From assembly GCA_910575585.1 (NCBI GenBank), contig CAJTGF010000053.1, positions 1 through 37,514 of the forward strand: a stretch of 37,514 nt of DNA, in the 5' to 3' direction. Below, piece after piece: positions 1-8,385 of the stretch. The stretch's first letter is position 1; each line of letters starts with the position of its first letter. Source of the stretch: Clostridiaceae bacterium (GTDB taxonomy: Bacteria; Bacillota; Clostridia; Lachnospirales; Lachnospiraceae). Made by a program: the position numbers and the translations under genes. Under the pieces are notes generated by a model. It had not been told where the DNA came from and did no database searches. It saw only the letters and a list, made by a program, of their open reading frames with translations.

Positions 1-300
1 CAGCGTCCCCTACCGAAACCACCTTAAGTGAGCAAACCTTAGCCAGCGAATTCTGGTTTTGCCAGTCAGAGAAGGAGAGATGTCCCGGCAGGGTGAATAT
101 ATGCCATGGAGATGAGACCAGGAAAACAGGAGGGCCTCACCCCGAGTGTTTTCCGCTTTGGGCTCATCGGAATGTTCGGCATATCTGAACCCGGACGGGA
201 CAGCTCTCCTCTGACTGGCCTCACGATACTCCCCGCCCATTGCTCACTCAACAATACAGCAACATAACGAATTTAAAGTTCCGGTTTATCCGGGTTAGGA
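1..300 (+). repeat. Structured repeat element, copy A
   Basis: This is one of three copies in the window; the others are at 32265-32582 (inverted) and 32649-32936 (direct). The sequence folds into one long rod. An outer stem pairs 24-35 with 240-251 (TTAAGTGAGCAA with TTGCTCACTCAA). A long variable stem pairs 61-87 with 196-219. Conserved short stems pair 100-105 with 178-183 and 111-116 with 163-168. A variable terminal hairpin pairs 121-128 with 147-154. A small CCAG/CTGG hairpin lies near 43-56. The left end runs off the window, since copies B and C extend about 18 bases further on that side. Copies A and B share an extra flank of about 40 bases (roughly 260-300) that copy C lacks. No protein is proposed: the minus-strand reading frames here are by-products of the inverted repeats. 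It could be a mobile noncoding RNA or a MITE-like element. Confidence 0.85.
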
Positions 301-336
301 GATCAGCAGATTGTAGATCCATGGAGGGACAGGGAT

Positions 337-945
337 ATGAGATTATATTTGATCCGTCACGGTCAGACGGATTGGAACGTGGCGGGAAGGATCCAGGGAA
401 GCACGGATATTCCCCTTAATGATACGGGGAGGCAGCAGGCGGCGTGTCTGGCAAAGGGCATGGCCAATAGGCCGGTGACCCAGGTTTTTTGCAGCACTCT
501 TTCCAGGGCGTACGAGACGGCCGCCGCCATCGGGGAAAGCCAGGATGTGCCGGTATGCAGGCTTTCGGAGCTGGAGGAGGTAAACTACGGGAAATGGGAA
601 GGGCTGACCATGGAGGAGATCCGGAAAAGATACCCCAAGGAGCTGGAGCAGTGGTATTTGAGCCCTGTGGAGGTGGCGCCGCCGGGGGGAGAGACCCAGA
701 CCCAGGTGTATGAGCGCTGTAAGCGGGCTGTGGCCAGGATCCTGGACCAGGCTAAGGGGGATGTGGCGGTGGTGTCCCACGGGGCTACGGTGGTCTTTCT
801 TTTGGAATATATGCTGGAAGGCACAGGCCGCAGTGAGGAGGATGACATTATCGTGGGAAATGCCAGCATTTCCACAGTGGAGTATGACCGGGAGTCTAAA
901 AGGTTTGCATTGCGGCAGTTAAATGACAGAGAGCATCTGAAGTGA
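337..945 (+). CDS. Histidine phosphatase family protein (phosphoglycerate mutase-like)
   Basis: This 202-residue protein belongs to the histidine phosphatase superfamily, cytosolic enzymes that hydrolyse or transfer phosphate through a phosphohistidine. The N-terminal signature LIRHGQTDWN places the nucleophilic His at residue 8 beside Arg7. The partner arginine is in LSRAYET (Arg57), and the second catalytic histidine is in VVSHGAT (His148). Length and layout fit the cobC/GpmB-like branch, whose members act on small phosphate esters; the true substrate cannot be read from the sequence. A GGAGG ribosome binding site at 322-326 supports the ATG at 337. The gene starts 37 bases after repeat copy A, so its promoter lies in or beyond the repeat. 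A weak hairpin follows the stop. It could be an alpha-ribazole phosphatase, but no cobalamin genes are nearby. Confidence 0.9.
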   Translation: MRLYLIRHGQTDWNVAGRIQGSTDIPLNDTGRQQAACLAKGMANRPVTQVFCSTLSRAYETAAAIGESQDVPVCRLSELEEVNYGKWEGLTMEEIRKRYPKELEQWYLSPVEVAPPGGETQTQVYERCKRAVARILDQAKGDVAVVSHGATVVFLLEYMLEGTGRSEEDDIIVGNASISTVEYDRESKRFALRQLNDREHLK

Positions 946-972
946 GTGTTTTTGGACTACAGGACATGGCTT

Positions 973-1005
973 ATGGGAAGAGATTGTGTATAATCCTCTT
1001 CCCAT
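973..1005 (+). terminator. Possible terminator hairpin after the phosphatase gene
   Basis: ATGGGAAGAG (973-982) pairs perfectly with CTCTTCCCAT (996-1005) around a 13-base loop. Only a weak T-rich stretch follows, so this may be a poor terminator or part of the purL leader. Confidence 0.4.
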
Positions 1006-1119
1006 ATTCCTTATCTTATGATATTCTTTATGTAACTGTTCACCAGGTCTTATGATCATCTGCTTTTTGTGATGCGGGGACCTGAAAAGAAACCATGCGA
1101 GGAAGGAGACACCATCCAC

Positions 1120-4100
1120 ATGAGTGTTAAGAGGATTTTCGTTGAGAAGAAGCCGGATTTTGCCGTGAAGGCCCGCGAACTGGCGGGGGAGATCGGGAGC
1201 TATCTGGGGATAGAGACCGTAACCGGGGTCCGTGTGTTGATTCGTTATGATATTGAGAACTTGTCCGGGGATACCTATGACAGAGCCCTGGGGACTATTT
1301 TTTCGGAGCCGCCTGTGGATTTTCTCTATGAGGAGGACTTTCCAAGGGACGAGACGGATCTGGTATTTTCCGTGGAATACCTGCCGGGGCAGTTTGACCA
1401 GAGGGCAGATTCCGCCCAGCAGTGCGTAAAGCTTTTGAAAGAGGACGAGGAGCCGGTAATCAAAACGGCTACCACCTACGTGATCTCCGGCGGGCTGACC
1501 GGGGAGCAGGCAGATTCCATTAAGTCTTTTTGCATCAACCCGGTGGATTCCAGGGAGGCGGGGATGGAAAAGCCGGATACCCTGGGGACTGTTTTTGAGA
1601 CGCCGGAGGATGTAAAGATCTTTGAGGGATTTTGCGGGCTGGGGCAGGAGGATTTGAAGGAATTGTACGAATCTTTGAACCTTGCCATGACGTTAAAGGA
1701 TTTCCAGCATATCCAAAATTATTTTGCGGGGGAAGAACACAGGGATCCTACCATGACGGAGATCCGGGTGCTGGACACTTACTGGTCCGATCATTGCCGC
1801 CACACCACGTTCCAGACAGAGCTTACGGATGTGACGTTTACGGACGGGGATTACAAGATGCCCATCCAGTCTGCCTATGAGCGGTATTTATCTGACCGGG
1901 ATAAACTTTACGGCGGGAGAACGGACAAGTTTGTGTGTCTGATGGATCTGGCTCTTTTGGCCATGAAGAAGCTTCGCGCCGAAGGGAAGCTGGAGGATCT
2001 GGAGGTGTCGGACGAGATCAACGCGTGCAGCATCGTGGTGCCTGTGGAGATCGACGGCGTGGCGGAGGAGTGGCTGGTGAATTTTAAAAACGAGACCCAC
2101 AACCATCCCACGGAGATCGAGCCCTTTGGCGGCGCGGCTACCTGTCTGGGCGGCGCGATCAGGGATCCGCTGTCCGGGCGGACTTATGTGTACCAGGCCA
2201 TGAGGGTCACCGGCGCGGCGGACCCAAGGAAGTCTCTGGGAGAGACCCTTCACGGGAAGCTGCCCCAGAGGAAGCTGGTTACCGGCGCGGCTTTGGGGTA
2301 TAGTTCTTACGGCAACCAGATCGGGCTGGCTACCGGGTATGTAAAGGAGATCTATCACCCGGACTATGTGGCCAAGCGCATGGAGATCGGCGCGGTCATG
2401 GGGGCAAGTCCCAGAAAGAGCGTGATGCGGGAGACTTCGGATCCGGGAAATATCATCATCCTTTTAGGCGGGCGCACAGGGCGCGACGGCTGCGGCGGAG
2501 CCACCGGATCCTCCAAAGTCCACACCGAAAGCTCCATCGAGACCTGCGGGGCCGAGGTGCAGAAGGGCAACGCGCCTACGGAAAGGAAGATCCAGCGTCT
2601 GTTTCGGCGGCCGGAGGTCAGCAGCATCATCCGCAAGTGCAACGATTTCGGCGCCGGCGGGGTGTCTGTGGCCATCGGCGAGCTGGCGGCAGGGCTTCGG
2701 ATCGATCTGGACAAGGTGCCGAAAAAGTATGCGGGGCTTGACGGAACGGAGATCGCCATTTCCGAGTCCCAGGAGCGCATGGCGGTCGTGGTGGATGAAA
2801 AGGACGTTGACGCGTTTTTGACGTACGCGGGCCAGGAGAATCTGGAGGCCGTGGCCGTGGCTGTGGTGACCCGGGAGCCAAGGCTGGTTATGATTTGGCG
2901 GGGAAAGACTATTGTGGATATCAGCCGGGCTTTTCTGGACACCAACGGGGCGCGCCAGGAGGCGTCGGTTGTGGTGGAAGTTCCCAACCGGGAAGGCAAT
3001 CCATTTGGGGACAGGCCGGATATCCCGGATGTAAGGGGGAAATGGCTGAACATGCTTGGCTCCCTTAATGTATGCTCCCAGAAAGGGCTTGTGGAGATGT
3101 TTGACGGGTCTATCGGCGCAGGTTCGGTATTTATGCCTTACGGCGGTCGCTATCAGCTGACGGAGACCCAGACCATGGTGGCAAAGCTGCCGGTACTCCA
3201 GGGAAAGACGGATACGGTGACCATGATGAGCTATGGATTTGACCCCTATGTGTCCAGCTGGAGCCCTTACCACGGCGCGGTGTACGCAGTGGTGTCTTCG
3301 GTGGCTAAGATTGTGGCATCCGGCGGTGATTTCAGGAAGATACGGTTTACGTTCCAGGAGTATTTCCGCAGGATGACCCAGGAGCCGTCCCGGTGGAGTC
3401 AGCCTTTTGCGGCTCTTCTGGGGGCTTATGAGGCTCAGCTGGGATTCGGGCTTCCCTCCATCGGGGGCAAGGACAGCATGTCCGGAACCTTCAATGATAT
3501 AGACGTGCCGCCGACTTTGGTGTCCTTTGCCGTGGATGTGGCCAGCTTAAAGCATGTGATCACTCCGGAGTTTAAGCGGGCGGGCAGCAAGATCGTGGTG
3601 TTTAAGGCCCTGCGGGATGGGTACGACCTGCCAAGGTATGACCAGCTGATGGAAGGGTACGAAAAGATTCTGGAGGATATGAAAGCCGGCAGGATCATTT
3701 CTGCATATGCCGTGGAGCGGCACGGCATGGCGGAGGCGGTCAGCAAGATGGCTTTCGGCAATCAGATGGGCGTGAAGATCGAGCATAATGTTGACCCAAG
3801 GGATCTGTTTGAGGCCGGATTCGGCAGTATCGTGTGTGAAGTCCCTGACGGACAGGTAGGGAATCTGGCTATAACCTATACGGTGATCGGAGAGGTTACG
3901 GAAAAGGGTACACTGGAATACGGACCAATGACCATCTCCATGGAGGAGGCGCTGAACGCTTGGACCGGCACTTTGGAGCAGGTATTCCCCACCCGGACAG
4001 GGGCAAGTTATGAGACGGTTCCTGACAGGCTCTATGATGTGAAGGAGAAGGGGGAGAGCGTCCATATCTGCAGCCACAAGACGGCGAAGCCCCACGTGTT

Positions 4101-4884
4101 TATCCCCGTATTTCCAGGGACCAACTGCGAGTTTGACAGTGCCAGGGCCTTTTTGCGGGCCGGGGCTACGGTGACAGACCTGGTGTTTAAGAATATGAAT
4201 GCCAATGATATCCGGGAGTCGGTAGAAGCCTTTAAAAAGGAGATCGCCAAGGCCCAGATCGTCATGTTCCCGGGAGGGTTCTCCGCAGGGGACGAGCCGG
4301 AAGGGTCTGCCAAGTTCTTTGCGGCAGTGTTCCGCAACCAGGTGATCAAAGAGGAGATCGAGAAGCTTCTATATGAGCGGGACGGGCTGATGTTAGGCAT
4401 CTGCAACGGGTTCCAGGCGCTGATGAAACTGGGGCTTATTACCGAAGGAAGGATTGAGCCTCAGCACTCGGATTCCCCTACTTTGACCATGAATACCATT
4501 GGGCGCCATGTGTCCAAGATGGTGTACACAAAAGTTATGACCAACAAGTCTCCGTGGCTTATGGGAGCCCAGCTTGGAAAGGTGTACGTAAACCCTGCTT
4601 CCCACGGGGAGGGGCGGTTTGTGGCCAATGAGCAGTGGCTGAAAAAGCTGTTCGACAACGGACAGGTGTGTACCCAGTATGTGGATGAGCAGGGAAGGCC
4701 CACGATGGATGAGTTCTGGAATCCTAACGGGTCTTACATGGCCATTGAGGGGATCACCAGCCCTGACGGGAGGATCTTGGGCAAGATGGCCCACTCGGAG
4801 AGACGGGGCCAGGGAGTTGCCATGAATATTTACGGGGAGCAGGATCTGAAGCTGTTTGAGTCGGGGGTGGAGTATTTTAAGTAG
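1120..4884 (+). CDS. purL: Phosphoribosylformylglycinamidine synthase, single-chain (FGAM synthase)
   Basis: This enzyme catalyses the fourth step of purine biosynthesis, converting FGAR, glutamine and ATP to FGAM. The 1254-residue chain contains all parts fused: an N-terminal PurS-like region, a linker, two AIR-synthase-like halves with the motif NFKNETHNHPTEIEPFGGAA, and a C-terminal class I glutaminase domain. In the glutaminase, the nucleophile is Cys1095 in LGICNGFQ, and His1162 and Glu1164 (SHGEGRF) complete the triad. The open frame reaches back to 1069, but the ATG at 1120 (MSVKRIF) is preferred because AAGGAG lies at 1103-1108 and the shorter form matches the family start. Length fits the clostridial large PurL. 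No other pur gene is adjacent. The rpiR-type gene starts 11 bases after the stop, so the two may be co-transcribed. Confidence 0.97.
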   Translation: MSVKRIFVEKKPDFAVKARELAGEIGSYLGIETVTGVRVLIRYDIENLSGDTYDRALGTIFSEPPVDFLYEEDFPRDETDLVFSVEYLPGQFDQRADSAQQCVKLLKEDEEPVIKTATTYVISGGLTGEQADSIKSFCINPVDSREAGMEKPDTLGTVFETPEDVKIFEGFCGLGQEDLKELYESLNLAMTLKDFQHIQNYFAGEEHRDPTMTEIRVLDTYWSDHCRHTTFQTELTDVTFTDGDYKMPIQSAYERYLSDRDKLYGGRTDKFVCLMDLALLAMKKLRAEGKLEDLEVSDEINACSIVVPVEIDGVAEEWLVNFKNETHNHPTEIEPFGGAATCLGGAIRDPLSGRTYVYQAMRVTGAADPRKSLGETLHGKLPQRKLVTGAALGYSSYGNQIGLATGYVKEIYHPDYVAKRMEIGAVMGASPRKSVMRETSDPGNIIILLGGRTGRDGCGGATGSSKVHTESSIETCGAEVQKGNAPTERKIQRLFRRPEVSSIIRKCNDFGAGGVSVAIGELAAGLRIDLDKVPKKYAGLDGTEIAISESQERMAVVVDEKDVDAFLTYAGQENLEAVAVAVVTREPRLVMIWRGKTIVDISRAFLDTNGARQEASVVVEVPNREGNPFGDRPDIPDVRGKWLNMLGSLNVCSQKGLVEMFDGSIGAGSVFMPYGGRYQLTETQTMVAKLPVLQGKTDTVTMMSYGFDPYVSSWSPYHGAVYAVVSSVAKIVASGGDFRKIRFTFQEYFRRMTQEPSRWSQPFAALLGAYEAQLGFGLPSIGGKDSMSGTFNDIDVPPTLVSFAVDVASLKHVITPEFKRAGSKIVVFKALRDGYDLPRYDQLMEGYEKILEDMKAGRIISAYAVERHGMAEAVSKMAFGNQMGVKIEHNVDPRDLFEAGFGSIVCEVPDGQVGNLAITYTVIGEVTEKGTLEYGPMTISMEEALNAWTGTLEQVFPTRTGASYETVPDRLYDVKEKGESVHICSHKTAKPHVFIPVFPGTNCEFDSARAFLRAGATVTDLVFKNMNANDIRESVEAFKKEIAKAQIVMFPGGFSAGDEPEGSAKFFAAVFRNQVIKEEIEKLLYERDGLMLGICNGFQALMKLGLITEGRIEPQHSDSPTLTMNTIGRHVSKMVYTKVMTNKSPWLMGAQLGKVYVNPASHGEGRFVANEQWLKKLFDNGQVCTQYVDEQGRPTMDEFWNPNGSYMAIEGITSPDGRILGKMAHSERRGQGVAMNIYGEQDLKLFESGVEYFK

Positions 4885-4895
4885 GGAACAGATCA

Positions 4896-5771
4896 ATGCT
4901 TGTTAAAGAAAAACTGCAAAACAGAGAGTATTTTTCGGATATTGACAGCCGCATAGCGGATTACATCCTGGACATGGAGGAGAGACTGCGGGACACCAGC
5001 GTGCGGAAGATGGCAAGGGAGCTGTATGTGGCTCCCTCCACCATCATCCGGTTCTGCCAGAAGGTGGGGTACGAGGGGTTCAATGACTTGAGAGAGGATT
5101 ATCTGAAAGAAGTGGAGTATCTGTCCTCCCATTTTAAATCCCTGGACCCTAATTTCCCTTTTGACAAGGGGGACAAGGAGATAACCGCGGCTGGCAAGAT
5201 CGAGGTACTCTATGAGGAGATCCTGCGGGACTGCAGATCCCTTCTGACGCCGGAGATCCTGAAAAAGGCCGTAGATGTCATTGACAGGGCCACGGAGATC
5301 TACGCGTTCACCCTGGGGCCTCAGATGGGGCTTGTGGAGATTTTCCAGGACAAGATGGCAAGGGTGGGGAAGATGGTCCACGCATGCAGCCGCATAGGGG
5401 AGGGCTATTATGAGGCCAGCTGCTGTCAGGGAACGGCGGCGTTTATTATCATTTCCTACACCGGGGAGACCGAGATTGGGTTAAAGATCACGAAGAAGGC
5501 AAAGGAGCGGGGGATCCCCACCATAGCCATTACTTCTTACGGAAATAATTCCCTGTCAAAGGTGTGCGACGTATGTCTGTATGTGTCTACCAGGGAGAAG
5601 CTTGTGAAGAATCTTGGGACCTTTGGTCTGAACGTGTCGGTGATGTATCTTTTGGACGTGCTGTACGCCGGGTATTTTAACCGGGATTACGACAAGCATT
5701 ATCAGACGAAAGTGAAAGTGGCCAGGGAGTGCGACGGCAGACATTCGGACAATCCGATCCTGGAGGGATAG
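4896..5771 (+). CDS. MurR/RpiR family transcriptional regulator
   Basis: This 291-residue sugar-phosphate-responsive DNA-binding regulator has an N-terminal HTH_6 domain (about 1-77) with the typical stretch TSVRKMARELYVAPSTIIRF, and a C-terminal SIS domain (about 105-250) expected to bind a phosphosugar. The SIS core IIISYTGET (near residue 190) and the IPTIAITSY strand are clear. The gene sits 11 bases after purL and about 200 bases before a GH4 6-phospho-beta-glucosidase gene. In this family such linkage usually means local control, so the GH4 gene is the likely target, with a phosphorylated beta-glucoside as a plausible effector (inference). Ribosome binding is weak (AGGGAA at 4884-4889), which suggests coupling to purL translation. 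Confidence 0.92.
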   Translation: MLVKEKLQNREYFSDIDSRIADYILDMEERLRDTSVRKMARELYVAPSTIIRFCQKVGYEGFNDLREDYLKEVEYLSSHFKSLDPNFPFDKGDKEITAAGKIEVLYEEILRDCRSLLTPEILKKAVDVIDRATEIYAFTLGPQMGLVEIFQDKMARVGKMVHACSRIGEGYYEASCCQGTAAFIIISYTGETEIGLKITKKAKERGIPTIAITSYGNNSLSKVCDVCLYVSTREKLVKNLGTFGLNVSVMYLLDVLYAGYFNRDYDKHYQTKVKVARECDGRHSDNPILEG

Positions 5772-5820
5772 GACTGGAAGGGAACGTTGTTCACCATCCC
5801 AAAGAGAAAAGGGAAGGGAA

Positions 5821-5952
5821 ATGAAAACACTGTACCAGATGGGGCCCAAGGCATTGACAAACAGGGGAAAATCCGTGAAAATAGAAGTACCAGAAAGGCG
5901 GGGCAGCCCGGAGGGGACAGGGTTTAGCGTTCAGGGGGCCTTGCCGGAATAG
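5821..5952 (+). CDS. Possible small ORF (43 aa) in the leader of the GH4 gene
   Basis: An ATG at 5821 follows a purine-rich GGGAAGGG site at a short distance and opens a 43-codon frame starting MKTLYQMGPK and ending GALPE. Its stop (5950-5952) lies directly before the GAAGGAGG site of the GH4 gene at 5970, an arrangement compatible with translational coupling or a leader peptide. It is basic and shows no membrane segment or recognised domain. Supporting evidence is only the start site and spacing; chance is a real alternative. Confidence 0.3.
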   Translation: MKTLYQMGPKALTNRGKSVKIEVPERRGSPEGTGFSVQGALPE

Positions 5953-5969
5953 AAGGAGGATAATCAATC

Positions 5970-7373
5970 ATGGAAAAGAAACCCGTAAAGATTGTGACTA
6001 TCGGCGGCGGGAGCAGCTACACTCCGGAGCTTATGGAGGGCTTCATCAAGCGGTATGAGGAGCTTCCCATCAAGGAGATCTGGCTGGTTGACATTGAGGA
6101 AGGGAAGGAGAAGCTGGAGATCGTGGGCAAGATGGCTCAGCGCATGTGGGACGCTTCCCCCTACGACGTGAAAGTGCATCTGACCCTTGACAGGAGAGAG
6201 GCGCTGCCGGGAGCGGATTTCGTGACCACACAGTTCCGTGTGGGCCTTTTGAACGCCAGGATCAAGGACGAGCGGATCCCTCTGTCCTACGGCATGCTGG
6301 GACAGGAGACCAACGGGGCCGGCGGCATGTTCAAGGCGTTCCGCACCATCCCTGTGATCCTTAACATTGTGGAGGACATGAAGGAGTTGTGTCCCGACGC
6401 ATGGCTGGTGAACTTTACCAACCCAAGCGGCATGGTAACCGAGGCGGTGATCCGTTACGGCAAGTGGGATAAGGTCATCGGTCTGTGCAATGTTCCGGTA
6501 GGGGCTATGTTAAGAGAGCCGGGGATGATCGGCAAGGAGCCGCAGGAGCTGATCTACAAGTTCGCGGGACTGAACCATTTCCACTGGCATAAGGTGTTTG
6601 ACTTAAACGGAAAAGACGTGACCCAGGATATCATCGACAAGCTGTACGACCCGGCTGCGGATGCGGGAACCCCGGCGAATGTGTTTGATGTGAAGTACTT
6701 TAAGGAGCAGCTGGATCAGATGGGTATGATCCCATGCGCTTACCACAGATATTACTACAGGCAGGAGGAGATGCTCAACCATGCCCTGGAGGAGTACAAT
6801 GATCCTGAGAAGGGTACAAGGGCTCAGCAGGTGAAGCAGACAGAAAAGGAGCTGTTTGAGCTTTACAAGAATCCGGAGCTGAATGAGAAGCCGGAGCAGC
6901 TGGCCAAAAGAGGCGGCGCCCACTACTCGGATGCGGCCTGTGAGACCATTGCTTCCATCTATGCCAACAAGAATACCCATATCGTGGTATCCACCAAGAA
7001 CAACGGCGCCATTCCGGATCTTCCGGCGGACTGTGTGGTGGAAGTTTCCGCCCATGTGGGCGCTTGCGGGGCTCTTCCCATTGCCTTCGGGTCCCTCCGT
7101 CCGGCAGAGAGAGGCTGGCTGCAGGTGATGAAGAATATGGAATTGTGCGTGTGCGAGGCGGCTGTGACGGGAGATTACGGCATGGCGCTGCAGGCATTTA
7201 TCCTGAATCCCCAGGTTCCCTCCGGCGAGACGGCTAAGAAGGTGCTGGATGAGCTTTTGATCGCCCACAAGAAGTATCTGCCCCAGTTTGCAAAGAAGAT
7301 CGCCCAGCTTGAGAAAGAGGGCGTTACGGTGAAGGATGACGTGGCAAGAGAGCTGTCGGCTCAAGGGCTGTAA
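5970..7373 (+). CDS. licH: 6-phospho-beta-glucosidase, glycoside hydrolase family 4
   Basis: This 467-residue cytosolic enzyme of family GH4 uses NAD and a divalent metal to cleave 6-phospho-beta-glucosides delivered by PTS transport. The N-terminal Rossmann motif KIVTIGGGSSYTPEL (about 7-21) is present. The metal-binding cysteine is in GLCNVPVG (Cys173), and the metal-binding histidine is in GLNHFHWH (His203). The CNVP form is typical of the LicH/CelF beta branch, whereas 6-phospho-alpha-glucosidases carry CDMP, which is why the beta specificity is chosen. A strong GAAGGAGG site precedes the ATG. The RpiR regulator upstream fits control by phosphosugar. No EIIBC permease is in this window, although HPr and enzyme I are encoded at 23.6-25.6 kb. 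A strong terminator follows. Confidence 0.93.
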   Translation: MEKKPVKIVTIGGGSSYTPELMEGFIKRYEELPIKEIWLVDIEEGKEKLEIVGKMAQRMWDASPYDVKVHLTLDRREALPGADFVTTQFRVGLLNARIKDERIPLSYGMLGQETNGAGGMFKAFRTIPVILNIVEDMKELCPDAWLVNFTNPSGMVTEAVIRYGKWDKVIGLCNVPVGAMLREPGMIGKEPQELIYKFAGLNHFHWHKVFDLNGKDVTQDIIDKLYDPAADAGTPANVFDVKYFKEQLDQMGMIPCAYHRYYYRQEEMLNHALEEYNDPEKGTRAQQVKQTEKELFELYKNPELNEKPEQLAKRGGAHYSDAACETIASIYANKNTHIVVSTKNNGAIPDLPADCVVEVSAHVGACGALPIAFGSLRPAERGWLQVMKNMELCVCEAAVTGDYGMALQAFILNPQVPSGETAKKVLDELLIAHKKYLPQFAKKIAQLEKEGVTVKDDVARELSAQGL

Positions 7374-7392
7374 GGATTTTAATTTTATATAG

Positions 7393-7438
7393 AAAGAGGA
7401 GCTGCTTACATTTTGTTACGTAAGCAGCTCCTCTTTTA
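7393..7438 (+). terminator. Rho-independent terminator after the GH4 gene
   Basis: A 17-bp perfect stem (7393-7409 with 7420-7436) has AAAGAGG at its base and CCTCTTTT on the 3' side, with a 10-base loop. It separates the core genes from the restriction-modification island. Confidence 0.85.
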
Positions 7439-7459
7439 ATGGGAGAAATTAAAAAGAAC

Positions 7460-7488
7460 TTGTGTTCGACATATAAATATGTTATGAT
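7460..7488 (+). promoter_or_regulatory. Putative sigma-A promoter of the methyltransferase gene
   Basis: TTGTGT (7460-7465) and TATGAT (7483-7488) are separated by 17 bases in an AT-rich stretch between the upstream terminator and the methyltransferase start. The -35 is a partial match. Confidence 0.5.
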
Positions 7489-7524
7489 ATAGCAAACAGA
7501 CCGATGAAGTTAAGGAGTGGTTCT

Positions 7525-8385
7525 ATGAAAAAGGCGGATAAACCAGCGATCAACATGGATGAGGTGATGAATCAGGTTTTTGAAGGTGATTGCCTTGAAT
7601 ATATGAATAAGATTCCGGATGGCAGTGTTGACATGATTCTTTGTGATCTGCCGTATGGAATGACACAGAATGAATGGGACTGCTATATATCTCTGGACGA
7701 ATTATGGAAACAGTATAATCGAATTATTAAACCCAACGGGGCCATCGTATTAACTTCCAATGGGATTTTTACAGCAAAACTAATCTTAAGTCAGCCTCAT
7801 ATTTATAAATATAAGTGGGTCTGGGAAAAATCAAAGCCAACTAATTTTCTCAATGCCAAGAAGCAGCCCCTTCGCAAACATGAAGATGTGTGTGTCTTTT
7901 ATAAGAAACAGCCTACCTATCATCCGCAGATGACCAAGGGTGACCCATACGATAAGGGGGTAAGAAAGGACCAGCTTTGCGGAAATTACGGTGACTTTGA
8001 GCCGGTTCATGTGGCCAGCAAGGGGGAGCGCTATCCGACGGATATCATATATGTGAAGACGGCTGAATGTGAAGGAGCCGTTTTACATCCCACCCAGAAG
8101 CCCATTGAGCTTGGAAGATACATGGTGCGGACCTATACCAATCCTGGGGACGTCGTATTGGACAATACATTTGGCAGCGGTTCCTTTCTGGTTGCCGCAT
8201 TAATGGAAGGAAGGAACTTTATCGGCATTGAAAAAAATGAAAACGTTGCGTTGTTTAAAAGGGAAGATATCGATTATATTGATGTGGCCAAAAGAAGATT
8301 ATTTTTGGCCTGGGAACAGCTGGACAAAAAGACGCGAAAATACATAAAGGAACAAAATCTTATTTCTGAATTTCAAGAAAGGTAA
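7525..8385 (+). CDS. Site-specific DNA methyltransferase, beta class (N6-adenine or N4-cytosine)
   Basis: This 286-residue DNA amino-methyltransferase has the catalytic motif IV DLPYG at residues 41-45 near the N-terminus and the S-adenosylmethionine-binding motif NTFGSGSF at 214-221 near the C-terminus. That order defines the beta class. HPTQKP before motif I is also typical. An in-frame ATG exists at 7504, but the ATG at 7525 has AAGGAG at 7512-7517 with 7-base spacing and is preferred. Its stop directly abuts the nuclease-methylase gene, so the two form an operon. The pairing suggests that this enzyme methylates one strand of an asymmetric site, with the fused enzyme modifying the other (inference). 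It is more AT-rich than its neighbours, as expected for a horizontally acquired defence gene. Confidence 0.92.
   Translation: MKKADKPAINMDEVMNQVFEGDCLEYMNKIPDGSVDMILCDLPYGMTQNEWDCYISLDELWKQYNRIIKPNGAIVLTSNGIFTAKLILSQPHIYKYKWVWEKSKPTNFLNAKKQPLRKHEDVCVFYKKQPTYHPQMTKGDPYDKGVRKDQLCGNYGDFEPVHVASKGERYPTDIIYVKTAECEGAVLHPTQKPIELGRYMVRTYTNPGDVVLDNTFGSGSFLVAALMEGRNFIGIEKNENVALFKREDIDYIDVAKRRLFLAWEQLDKKTRKYIKEQNLISEFQER

Noticed and set aside
24-251. Reading the structured repeats as a retron msr-msd or a CRISPR array
   Set aside because: No reverse transcriptase or Cas gene is linked, and there are no short regularly spaced repeats. The group II RT fragment at 34.2 kb is unrelated in position and inactive.
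10-254. Minus-strand ORFs of 76 and 62 aa in repeat copy A, and similar ORFs in copies B (32325-32552) and C (32775-32984)
   Set aside because: They exist only because the repeat arms are open in several frames. They lack ribosome sites, and sequence change between copies follows base pairing rather than codons.
343-780. Long antisense ORF over the phosphatase gene
   Set aside because: It is a shadow of a GC-rich coding gene with clear motifs on the plus strand.
985-1080. Possible purine riboswitch before purL (TATAATCCT stretch)
   Set aside because: The conserved P2/P3 loop sequences and three-way junction of a purine riboswitch are not present; only a short match to one core string is seen.
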